From the NCBI GenBank assembly GCA_003648575.1, contig QMPN01000175.1, positions 1 through 6,291 of the forward strand: a stretch of 6,291 bases of DNA, given 5' to 3'. The DNA comes from Bacteroidota bacterium. GTDB lineage: Bacteria > Bacteroidota > Bacteroidia > Bacteroidales > B18-G4. A program made the position numbers and the translations under genes. Shown here in pieces: positions 1-6,262 of this stretch (its first letter is position 1; every line of letters begins with the position of its first letter). Under the pieces are notes generated by a model, which saw only the letters and a list, made by a program, of their open reading frames with translations, had not been told where the DNA came from and made no database searches.

Positions 1-656
1 AGCATTTCCCTTTTCCCCTTCGGTCCGGGAATCTTTTCAATTTCAAATCCTGCTGCTTTTAGTGCTCTTTTTACTGTTCCCTTGCAGGAATATGTTACCA
101 ATATCCCTCCGGGAGATGTTATGTCAGCAATCCTCTGAAAGATCTCTTCCGTCCAAAGTTCCGGCTGTACATCAGGTCCAAAAGCATCGAAATAAATAAT
201 GTCGGCCATGCTTCCTATATGCTGATAATTCTCCAGTTTTTGTTGAATCTTCGTCAATGTAAAACCAGGAACGATCTCTATCTGGTTTCCCCATTCGGCA
301 GTGTGCAATTTAGAGAAGAGTTCTCCTGCCTTTTTATCTGTCAAAAGACCAGGATAATTCAGCCCCTGCCAGAGATCTGCTTCAAGCGGAAAAGCTTCCA
401 GACCTGTATAATAAATATCACATCCCCGGCTTTGCTCATCAAGGAGCGTTAGCAAAGCATTCAGTCCCGTCCCGAAACCGATCTCGAGAATATGGAGTTT
501 TTGTGGCAGATCGTCCAGTTTCTTATGCAAACCAGCTTCGATGAACACATGCAGTGACTCCGAGAGGGCGCCATAAGTTGAATGGTAATGCTCATTGAGA
601 CCATCCACCCTCAGGGTGTGGGAACCATCCTCTGTGATCATGAGTCGCTTCTGCAT
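1..656 (-). CDS. mnmD: MnmD-type tRNA U34 methyltransferase (C-terminal end cut by window edge)
   Basis: Read on the minus strand from ATG at 656-654, the frame stays open to the window edge: 218 complete codons plus two bases. It encodes a SAM-dependent methyltransferase of the DUF752/MnmC N-terminal family. In the known family this enzyme methylates the aminomethyl group on wobble uridine 34 of certain tRNAs to give 5-methylaminomethyl-2-thiouridine. The SAM-binding motif I is LEIGFGTGLN (residues 57-66). The family's DAF motif, whose Asp is catalytic in E. coli MnmC, is FDAFGP (156-161). A SPGGILVTYSCKG strand follows (181-193), then the closing PGPKGKREML signature. That signature normally lies close to the C-terminus, so only a few residues are probably missing. 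No FAD-dependent MnmC2 domain can fit upstream, so this is the stand-alone form common in Bacteroidota. It starts 3 bases after the lipoprotein stop codon, suggesting co-transcription. Confidence 0.93.
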   Translation of the reverse strand, partial: MQKRLMITEDGSHTLRVDGLNEHYHSTYGALSESLHVFIEAGLHKKLDDLPQKLHILEIGFGTGLNALLTLLDEQSRGCDIYYTGLEAFPLEADLWQGLNYPGLLTDKKAGELFSKLHTAEWGNQIEIVPGFTLTKIQQKLENYQHIGSMADIIYFDAFGPDVQPELWTEEIFQRIADITSPGGILVTYSCKGTVKRALKAAGFEIEKIPGPKGKREM

Positions 657-659
657 GCT

Positions 660-1970
660 TTAGTTGTTATATTGTATCAATAGGTTCGCCACCTCATACG
701 GCAGCAATACTTGCTGAAGTAAGGCCGCATCACTAAAACGATGCACATAAACCTCATTTTCAACAGCATAGTATACATATTGACTGAGGTCATCATATAC
801 AAGCACATCAACGCTAATACCAGACAGCCAAAGGCTCATAGAGGCGTCATTGTGATTATACAGATAGATACCGTTTTCATGGCCAATAAGGTAGCGGCCG
901 GTGGAGACTTCTGCCAACTGGCTGACTATGCCTTCCGGCATGGAGATCTCACTATAAAATGCATTTCCTGTGATGTCATATACATATGCCCTGGCTGTAG
1001 TATCATCATTCCCGAATACCACTGCCTGATCAGGATCGAGACTGAAAATGTCAACTACATTAATATTGATCTTCAGCCCGGCCCTGTATACACCGGTTCC
1101 TTCATAATATTGCCTTATGAATCGCTCAGGCCCTCCCCTTCGTACACAATATGCCAGCATCATATTGTCATGCCGGTAGCATTGTAGGGGTATAGTATCA
1201 GTATTCAGGGGGGTAATAAAGATGGGTGAGCCTTGACTATTATATCCACGGATCTCTCCATTTGCATTCGGGACATAGGCCAGGGGGGAAAATTGGAAAT
1301 AACTCACGGAATGAAATTCAGGATATGGCGGAGAAGCATTTACAGAGAAATCTATCTCAACAAGACTATCCAGATTGTAGGCTATTAAGATATCCGGTGA
1401 CGGCTTGAGGATATATAACTGGCGGTGATCACTACTAATATCGGAATCGATATAGCCATGATCGAGATTAAGTATATTTTCATAATCACCATCTGCATCA
1501 ATCCCATATACATAGGTATTCAACGAATTGGGCTGGCATATGGCAATGGCCTGCTCAAAAAAACGTCCGACACCGCTAATCATCAGTTGTGTATATACTT
1601 TCGCCGTATTGGATCCATCCCCGGCAGAAACCAGCAGGCTATAGTTTCCTGATTGCAGGTTTTTTGTGATCGGGTATTCATAATCCAGCGCATAAGAAGT
1701 GCTTCCGGGATAGATATATTTAGGTACCAGGACAGGAATGCCCTCAGCATTCACAAGGACAACTTTAACTGAAACTATTTCCATTGTATGCGTGATCTGC
1801 GCGATCACTGGTATGCTATCCCCCACAATAAAAGCATCCAGTTCCCGAGGAAATGTCAGCATTATCTGCGGCAATGGTTTATCCTTATTCTTTTTGCAGG
1901 AGGAAAAGAAGATGAACATGCAGCAGAGCAACATCCACAAGAATGAATATTTCGATGTGTTTAGAACCAT
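660..1970 (-). CDS. Predicted cell-envelope lipoprotein with Ig-like and possible beta-propeller regions
   Basis: This is a 436-residue protein that I cannot assign to a named family. The start chosen is ATG at 1970-1968, because it gives a compact signal peptide: a short polar N-terminus, a hydrophobic stretch at about residues 9-22, and a lipobox FSSC with the acylated cysteine at 25, followed by KKNKDK. In-frame ATG codons further upstream (to 2027) would add 19 residues before this signal and fit badly. After a linker, residues about 34-133 look like an immunoglobulin-like beta-sandwich (alternating strands, then SGNYSLLVSAGDGSN). The remaining 300 residues are rich in short beta strands with recurring patterns such as YVYGIDADGD, RAYVYDITGN and NGIYLYNHND, suggesting a beta-propeller. 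This would be a surface or periplasmic lipid-anchored binding protein; the ligand is unknown. The gene ends 3 bases before mnmD, though no functional link between the two is apparent. Confidence 0.82.
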   Translation of the reverse strand: MVLNTSKYSFLWMLLCCMFIFFSSCKKNKDKPLPQIMLTFPRELDAFIVGDSIPVIAQITHTMEIVSVKVVLVNAEGIPVLVPKYIYPGSTSYALDYEYPITKNLQSGNYSLLVSAGDGSNTAKVYTQLMISGVGRFFEQAIAICQPNSLNTYVYGIDADGDYENILNLDHGYIDSDISSDHRQLYILKPSPDILIAYNLDSLVEIDFSVNASPPYPEFHSVSYFQFSPLAYVPNANGEIRGYNSQGSPIFITPLNTDTIPLQCYRHDNMMLAYCVRRGGPERFIRQYYEGTGVYRAGLKININVVDIFSLDPDQAVVFGNDDTTARAYVYDITGNAFYSEISMPEGIVSQLAEVSTGRYLIGHENGIYLYNHNDASMSLWLSGISVDVLVYDDLSQYVYYAVENEVYVHRFSDAALLQQVLLPYEVANLLIQYNN

Positions 1971-2039
1971 ATACAGGTAGATAAAGGTAGGAAAATCCAT
2001 CATTTTTCGTATATTTATTCTCCACAAAATCTTTCCATC
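1971..2039. promoter_or_regulatory. Divergent intergenic region with weak -7-like elements on both strands
   Basis: This 69-base gap separates the divergent lipoprotein and exonuclease genes and must hold their start signals unless the promoters lie inside genes. On the plus strand TATATTTA (2010-2017) matches the Bacteroidota -7 consensus TAnnTTTG except for its last base. On the minus strand TACCTTTA (1989-1982) likewise matches except for the last base, and would give only a few bases of leader before the ATG at 1970. Neither has a clear TTTG at the expected -33 distance, so both assignments are weak. No hairpin or operator-like dyad is obvious. Confidence 0.35.
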
Positions 2040-2747
2040 ATGCTGAACTACATTAAACTCGAAAAGGTCTTATTTCTTGACATTGAAACCGTGCCCATCT
2101 GCGCTACCTATGATCAATTACCCGAGCGCTATATCAAATTATGGGATAAGAAAGCCGGATACCTGAAGCGTGCTGAAGAAGACACACCCGATACGCTCTT
2201 CCCGAGGGCCGGGATTTATGCTGAGTTCGGAAAAGTTGTTTGCATTTCCTTTGGGATGCTCAGTGGCGGGAGTTTTCGCATCAAATCATTCTTTGGCGAT
2301 GATGAAAAGGAATTACTAAGTGATTTTGCCAACCTTCTGGAAACAAAGTTCAGCAGTACTGATTTTCTGCTTTGTGCCCACAACGGTAAGGAATTCGATT
2401 TTCCATATCTCTCGAGAAGGATGCTTATAAATGGAGTATCCCTGCCGGAGATCCTCGACCTGGCGGGAAAGAAACCCTGGGAGGTGGCTCACCTCGATAC
2501 CATGGAGCTGTGGAAGTTTGGTGACTTTAAAAACTATACCTCGCTGGAAACGCTGGCAGCCGTATTTGAGATTCCTACACCTAAAGATGATATCGACGGC
2601 AGCCAGGTAGGGAAAGTGTACTGGGAGGACAAGGACCTCGATCGTATCGTCACTTATTGTCAGAAGGATGTACTGACTATTGCACAGTTATTCTTGCGGT
2701 ACCAGGGGAAGCCATTACTGGAGGAAGAGCAAGTGATAATTGTGTAA
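2040..2747 (+). CDS. DEDDy-family 3'-5' exonuclease (PolB-exonuclease-like)
   Basis: This is a 235-residue RNase H-fold exonuclease, most like the family described as predicted 3'-5' exonucleases related to the PolB proofreading domain (DNA_pol_B_exo2). All three catalytic motifs are visible. Exo I is FLDIETVP (12-19) with D14 and E16. Exo II is AHNGKEFDFPYL (113-124) with D120. Exo III is YCQKD (206-210) with the Y-x3-D spacing of the DEDDy subgroup. The segment LDTMELWKFGDFKNYTSLETL (152-172), before Exo III, fits the helical region of this family. It probably removes nucleotides from single-stranded 3' ends in DNA repair, but substrate choice cannot be read from the sequence. There is no polymerase domain, so it acts as a separate protein. 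The stop codon TAA (2745-2747) overlaps the first base of a 41-base repeat, and the Cas4-like gene follows after 54 bases. Confidence 0.88.
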   Translation: MLNYIKLEKVLFLDIETVPICATYDQLPERYIKLWDKKAGYLKRAEEDTPDTLFPRAGIYAEFGKVVCISFGMLSGGSFRIKSFFGDDEKELLSDFANLLETKFSSTDFLLCAHNGKEFDFPYLSRRMLINGVSLPEILDLAGKKPWEVAHLDTMELWKFGDFKNYTSLETLAAVFEIPTPKDDIDGSQVGKVYWEDKDLDRIVTYCQKDVLTIAQLFLRYQGKPLLEEEQVIIV

Positions 2748-2787
2748 AGTGCCTGGAGTTTAGAGTGCACTAAAGTGACTAAAGTTT
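2747..2787 (+). repeat. 41-bp imperfect intergenic repeat, copy 1 (forward)
   Basis: The repeat begins at the last base of the exonuclease stop codon. Its conserved blocks in order are AAGTGCCT, AGTTT, GAGTGCAC, AAA, TG and CTAAAGTTT, separated by single or double variable bases. The reverse complement of 5163-5203 aligns with it without gaps at 35 of 41 positions. The element is itself built from degenerate units around AAGTG or AAGTTT spaced 7-10 bases apart, and has a GTGCAC palindrome (2765-2770) flanked by TTT and AAA. Its function is unknown. Confidence 0.8.
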
Positions 2788-2789
2788 GT

Positions 2790-2797
2790 TAATTTTG
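2790..2797 (+). promoter_or_regulatory. Candidate -7 promoter element TAATTTTG before the Cas4-like gene
   Basis: TAATTTTG is a full match to the Bacteroidota -7 consensus TAnnTTTG. It lies only 4 bases before the ATG at 2802, so a transcript started from it would be leaderless or nearly so. No TTTG is seen at the expected -33 distance. It could be a chance match in an AT-rich leader, with the gene read through from the exonuclease gene. Confidence 0.35.
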
Positions 2798-2801
2798 GAT
2801 A

Positions 2802-4070
2802 ATGGAAAAACACCTGCTCTCCAAGTCCACATTTATCCGTGGCAACCAATGTCTCAAATCGCTATACCTCAATAAAAAACGTTCATTTTTAAGGGACAGG
2901 ATACCCAAAGAACGCTTAATCGTATTTCAGCGTGGGCATCAGGTTGGAGAACTGGCTCAAGATCTTTTTCCCGGAGGGATCAATATGAGCCCGGGGCACC
3001 CTGCAGCTTATAAAAAAGCGATCATCAATACCGGGGAAAAGATCAAAGAAGGCTTTCCTGTTATTTATGAGGCTGCATTCCAGCATGATCAGGTGATGAT
3101 TTACCTGGATATCCTTGTACATACAGGAACAGGCTGGCATGCCTATGAGGTTAAAAGTTCAGGAGGTATCTCAGAAACTTATATGATGGATGCTGCCCTT
3201 CAATACCATGTGATCAAAGGCACAGGGCTTGATATCACCGGTATTTCTTTGGTGCATATCGATAAAGGATATGTGCTGGAAGATGAGATCGACCCAAAGG
3301 GGCTTTTCAACATCATTGATGTAACAGAAGAGGCTCTTTCCCGCCAGGATTATGTTAAGGATCAGATCGAAAGAGAAAAAGAAGCTCTTACTCTGGAGCA
3401 TTCCCCCAAGATCGATGTGGGGCCGCAATGCAGAGAGCCTTACGATTGTGATTTCCTGGGACATTGCTGGAAAAACGTACCAAAGCCGGCAAAAAAAGAT
3501 CCTTCACTGCAAATCGATAAAGATGCATTCAATAATGCAAGCATCAACTTAGCTGGAAATCCAGCTTTTATAAAACTGCTTCCAATGAGACCTGCAATCC
3601 CTATGTACAGGGGAACACATCCCTACCAGCAAATGGCATACGGATATGCCCTCAAAGATGGAAAGGGATTCCGCAGCAGCCTCTACCCGCACACAACAAA
3701 TCCAATGGACGCATTGCTATCTGATTTGAAAACAAAACTGGAAGGTATAACCAGCCTCGTTTGCTTTGGCCAGGGATATTTGATCAGGAATCTCCTGCCC
3801 GAAGTCGATGTAATTGACCTCAAGGATATGATCCTTCCCGAAAGCGAATATTATAGTGAAATGAAAGATAAGTTTGATCTGGAAAAGCTCAGGGTCATCT
3901 TTTCCCTGCAGCCTGATGACAAACTTCCTGATTACTTATCAGATGCTGTAGCTGAACACTATTACCTCAAGGAGTATCCTTCTGAAGGCATTAAAGATAA
4001 GCTGGAGGCTTTTGAAACCTCATGGGCCGGAACGATTGAAGCTCTTCATAGTTACATGAAAACACTCTGA
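2802..4070 (+). CDS. Cas4-like PD-(D/E)XK nuclease fused to a degenerate DUF2779-like domain
   Basis: This is a 422-residue two-part protein. Residues 1-225 resemble Cas4/RecB-type nucleases: RGHQVG with H46, E90 in VIYEAAF, D103 in YLDIL, E116 and K118 in YEVKSS, and a helical Q134 in ALQYH. Four cysteines fit a Cas4-type 4Fe-4S cluster: C17 in RGNQC, then C210, C216 and C222 with C-x5-C-x5-C spacing. Residues about 245-422 resemble DUF2779, recognisable by RPAIPMYRGTHPYQQ (263-277). In that family as I remember it, a DFET-type acidic motif precedes this signature; here the aligned residues are FIKLLPM (256-262), with K258 and L260 in the acidic positions. The later motifs also look eroded. 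The N-terminal domain should be an active iron-sulfur nuclease on DNA ends. No CRISPR array or cas gene is present, so it should not be called cas4. The upstream DEDDy exonuclease may be its partner. Confidence 0.8.
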   Translation: MEKHLLSKSTFIRGNQCLKSLYLNKKRSFLRDRIPKERLIVFQRGHQVGELAQDLFPGGINMSPGHPAAYKKAIINTGEKIKEGFPVIYEAAFQHDQVMIYLDILVHTGTGWHAYEVKSSGGISETYMMDAALQYHVIKGTGLDITGISLVHIDKGYVLEDEIDPKGLFNIIDVTEEALSRQDYVKDQIEREKEALTLEHSPKIDVGPQCREPYDCDFLGHCWKNVPKPAKKDPSLQIDKDAFNNASINLAGNPAFIKLLPMRPAIPMYRGTHPYQQMAYGYALKDGKGFRSSLYPHTTNPMDALLSDLKTKLEGITSLVCFGQGYLIRNLLPEVDVIDLKDMILPESEYYSEMKDKFDLEKLRVIFSLQPDDKLPDYLSDAVAEHYYLKEYPSEGIKDKLEAFETSWAGTIEALHSYMKTL

Positions 4071-4092
4071 TAGATGGGATGTAGTATCAAAT

Positions 4093-4123
4093 TTTTAAGA
4101 TTTAATGATATTCCCTACCTTTG
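4093..4123 (+). promoter_or_regulatory. Bacteroidota-type promoter for the dihydroorotate-dehydrogenase-like gene
   Basis: TACCTTTG at 4116-4123 is a full match to the -7 consensus TAnnTTTG. Nineteen bases upstream lies TTTT (4093-4096), a one-mismatch version of the -33 TTTG. Transcription would start at about 4128, leaving an A-rich leader of about 29 bases before the ATG at 4157. This is the best promoter in the window and suggests that the flavoprotein gene has its own transcript despite being in line with its upstream neighbours. Confidence 0.65.
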
Positions 4124-4156
4124 CTATATTCAATAACCAATGTAATAAAAGACAAT

Positions 4157-5149
4157 ATGGACCTTTCAACAAAATATCTGGGACTGGAATTACGCAACCC
4201 CGTGATCGTGGGTAGTTCAGGGCTGACCGATAGTGTAACAAAAATCGAAGAACTCGAAAAATTCGGCGCCGGAGCGGTGGTCATCAAATCTATTTTCGAG
4301 GAAGAGATCACCATGGAGTATGAAAAGGTCCTGGCAGAAGAAGCTCCGTCACGTTTCAAGGATGATTATCTGGATTATTTCGATTATAAGATCAAACAGC
4401 AGAACCTGGGCAACTACATTAAGTTGATTGCCGATGCCAAGAAAAAGGTAAAGATACCGGTGATCGCAAGCATCAATTGCACCAGTTCTCACGAATGGAC
4501 TTATTTTGCCACCAAAATAGAGGAAGCCGGAGCAGATGCCCTGGAGCTCAATATCTTCATCATGCCTTCTACCATGGAGAAAAGCCTCGACGATATCGAT
4601 CATATTTACCTGGAGATCATCAACAATGTGAAGAATATTATAAAGATACCGATCGCGATCAAGATCAGTTATTACTTCTCCAACCTGGGACGGGCCGTAA
4701 AGGTACTGTCAAAAACAGGGATACAGGGCATTGTGCTATTCAACAGGTTTTACAGCCCTGATATCGATCTCGACAAGATGGAGATCACATCTACGAATGT
4801 TTTCAGTACTCCACAAGAACTTTCCACTTCTTTGCGCTGGATCGGGATCCTGGCCAACAGGGTAAAATGCGACCTCGCAGCCTCAACAGGTGTGCATGAT
4901 GGAAAAGCAGTGATCAAGCAGTTGCTGGCCGGTGCTGATGCGGTACAAATGGTATCAGCACTTTACCAGAAAGGGCCTGAGTTCCTGAAAGAGGTGATCA
5001 AAGAAATTGAAGACTGGATGGCCGAAAAAGGCTTCGAAAGCATCGCCGAGTTCAAAGGGAAACTCAGCCAGGAACAATATGTCGAGCCTACGCTCTATGA
5101 AAGAGTACAGTTCATGAAATACTTTAGTGACAGGGATAAATACCAATAG
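4157..5149 (+). CDS. Dihydroorotate-dehydrogenase-like flavoprotein lacking the usual catalytic cysteine
   Basis: This is a 330-residue TIM-barrel protein of the class 1 dihydroorotate dehydrogenase superfamily. ATG 4157 is chosen because MDLSTKYLGLELRNP is the family's typical N-terminus; the frame extends back to a TTG at 4121, but that codon lies in the promoter -7 element. FMN-site features are present: the N-terminal NPVIVGSSGLT, K44 in VVIKS, N107 in ASINC, N132 in ELN, K169 in IAIKIS, N196 in LFNRF, and a phosphate-binding STGVHDGK (243-250) followed by LLAGADAVQM. In genuine class 1A enzymes ELNxSCPN carries the catalytic cysteine; here the stretch reads ELNIFIMP (130-137), with Ile at the cysteine position. 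It therefore probably does not oxidise dihydroorotate in the usual way, and pyrD would be an overcall. It probably binds FMN and acts on an unknown substrate. No pyrimidine genes are nearby. Confidence 0.87.
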   Translation: MDLSTKYLGLELRNPVIVGSSGLTDSVTKIEELEKFGAGAVVIKSIFEEEITMEYEKVLAEEAPSRFKDDYLDYFDYKIKQQNLGNYIKLIADAKKKVKIPVIASINCTSSHEWTYFATKIEEAGADALELNIFIMPSTMEKSLDDIDHIYLEIINNVKNIIKIPIAIKISYYFSNLGRAVKVLSKTGIQGIVLFNRFYSPDIDLDKMEITSTNVFSTPQELSTSLRWIGILANRVKCDLAASTGVHDGKAVIKQLLAGADAVQMVSALYQKGPEFLKEVIKEIEDWMAEKGFESIAEFKGKLSQEQYVEPTLYERVQFMKYFSDRDKYQ

Positions 5150-5162
5150 GCTTCAGGTGTAA

Positions 5163-5203
5163 AAACTTTAGGCATTTTTGTGCACTCCAAACTATAGGCA
5201 CTT
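5163..5203 (-). repeat. 41-bp imperfect intergenic repeat, copy 2 (inverted)
   Basis: Read on the minus strand from 5203, this copy keeps the blocks AAGTGCCT, AGTTT, GAGTGCAC, AAA, TG and CTAAAGTTT of the copy at 2747-2787, with six substitutions and no gaps. It fills most of the 54-base gap and ends at the base before the ATG at 5204. The GTGCAC core and its flanking TTT and AAA are conserved. The plus-strand reading holds a possible -7 element. Confidence 0.8.
5173..5180 (+). promoter_or_regulatory. Weak -7-like element CATTTTTG inside repeat copy 2
   Basis: CATTTTTG differs from TAnnTTTG only in the first base and would place transcription start at about 5185, giving a leader of about 20 bases for the gene at 5204. 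No -33 TTTG is seen. The matching bases in repeat copy 1, read in the same sense, are CACTTTAG, which lacks the final TTTG, so any promoter function would be specific to copy 2. Confidence 0.3.
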
Positions 5204-6262
5204 ATGATCAATAGACCCACCCTCATTATCAGTGAGAAGATTTGTCGTGCGAATATTAAACGCATGGCAGAAAAGGCAATATCCTCAGGTGTGAGCTTTC
5301 GTCCACATTTTAAGACCCATCAGTCGGTGCAGGTAGGCGAATGGTTCAGAGAAGAGGGTGTGGAGAAGATCACAGTATCTTCAGCAGAAATGGCGGTTCA
5401 TTTTGCTGCAGCCGGCTGGAAGGATATTACGATTGCCTTTCCTGTTAACCTAAGAGAAACAGACACTTATAATGAACTGGCATTAAAGATAAAACTCAAT
5501 CTGCTTACAGATTCACCTGAAGCCACCGAAGCTCTTGCCAATAGTCTCAGCTCCGCTCTTGGGATATTTATAGAAGTGGATTGTGGATATAGCCGAAGCG
5601 GTGTTCCTTTTCCCGATCATGAAAGAACTGAGCATATCCTCAACGTAATCAGAAACAGTGACAAGCTCATTTTTAAAGGTTTCCTGACCCACTCAGGAAA
5701 TACCTACCAGGCAGCTAATAAGCATGAGGTCATCAATATCCACCATGGTACAATCATGGCTCTGCATTCACTTAAGGGCAAATACAACAATGAATTCCCT
5801 GATCTGTTGATCTCTATCGGAGATACTCCTTCCTGTAGCCTGATTGAGAATCTGAGCGGCGCAGATGAGATCCGCCCGGGAAATTTCGTGTTTTACGACC
5901 TGATGCAATTCAAGCAGAACATTTGTGAATTCGATGATCTTGCCGTCATTGTGGCATGCCCTGTATGCGGCATCTACCCGGAAAGGAAGGAGTTACTCAT
6001 CTATGGCGGAGCCGTGCACTTCTCCAAAGAGTTTCTCGAAGAAGATGGAAGGTATTACGGACTCATTGTCAGATACCTGGATTCCGGCTGGTCAGGCCCC
6101 GTTCCTGATACCAGGCTTGTTTCCATCAGCCAGGATCATGGGATTATCAAAACATCTGATAGTTTTCTCTCCACTGTTAAGCATGGGGATGTTCTGGGGA
6201 TTATTCCGGTGCATTCGTGTTTAACTACTAACCTGCTCAGGGAAAACATGCTTATTGTTTAA
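5204..6262 (+). CDS. PLP- and metal-dependent D-serine dehydratase / D-threonine aldolase family enzyme
   Basis: This is a 352-residue fold-type III PLP enzyme with an alanine-racemase-like N-terminal barrel and a D-serine-dehydratase-like C-terminal domain. The N-terminus NRPTLIISEKICRANI is typical. RPHFKTHQS (33-41) holds the Schiff-base lysine K37. Further family landmarks are EVDCGYSRSG (134-143), THSGNTY (172-178), GDTPSCS (206-212), EIRPGNFVFYD (232-242) and SQDHG (309-313). HSC at 337-339 supplies the likely metal ligands H337 and C339. In characterised relatives His-x-Cys is seen in D-serine and 3-hydroxyaspartate dehydratases, while D-threonine aldolases carry His-x-Asp, so dehydration and deamination of a D-hydroxy amino acid is the better guess; the substrate is not determined. 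Length is near the family norm and the gene is complete (TAA at 6260-6262). The start codon directly abuts the inverted repeat copy. The 29 bases after the stop show nothing recognisable. Confidence 0.87.
   Translation: MINRPTLIISEKICRANIKRMAEKAISSGVSFRPHFKTHQSVQVGEWFREEGVEKITVSSAEMAVHFAAAGWKDITIAFPVNLRETDTYNELALKIKLNLLTDSPEATEALANSLSSALGIFIEVDCGYSRSGVPFPDHERTEHILNVIRNSDKLIFKGFLTHSGNTYQAANKHEVINIHHGTIMALHSLKGKYNNEFPDLLISIGDTPSCSLIENLSGADEIRPGNFVFYDLMQFKQNICEFDDLAVIVACPVCGIYPERKELLIYGGAVHFSKEFLEEDGRYYGLIVRYLDSGWSGPVPDTRLVSISQDHGIIKTSDSFLSTVKHGDVLGIIPVHSCLTTNLLRENMLIV

Noticed and set aside
219..452. A 77-codon plus-strand frame inside the mnmD region
   Set aside because: The minus strand encodes unmistakable MnmD motifs across the same bases, so this frame is a shadow.
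741..1187. A 148-codon open frame on the plus strand opposite the lipoprotein gene
   Set aside because: It lies wholly antisense to a gene with a clear lipobox and has no recognisable domain or start signal; it is a shadow frame.
2802..4070. Calling the Cas4-like protein a CRISPR adaptation protein
   Set aside because: No repeat-spacer array and no other cas gene are in the window, and the attached DUF2779-like domain is not part of CRISPR Cas4 proteins.
4071..4115. A rho-independent terminator after the Cas4-like gene
   Set aside because: The T-rich tract at 4092-4096 has no preceding stable GC-rich hairpin.
4121..4156. An upstream TTG start for the flavoprotein that would add 12 residues
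   Set aside because: The TTG lies in the TACCTTTG promoter element, and the family N-terminus begins at the ATG at 4157.
2747..5203. A transposon with terminal inverted repeats
   Set aside because: No transposase is encoded between the repeats, the flanks show no target-site duplication, and the enclosed flavoprotein gene looks like an ordinary chromosomal gene with its own promoter.
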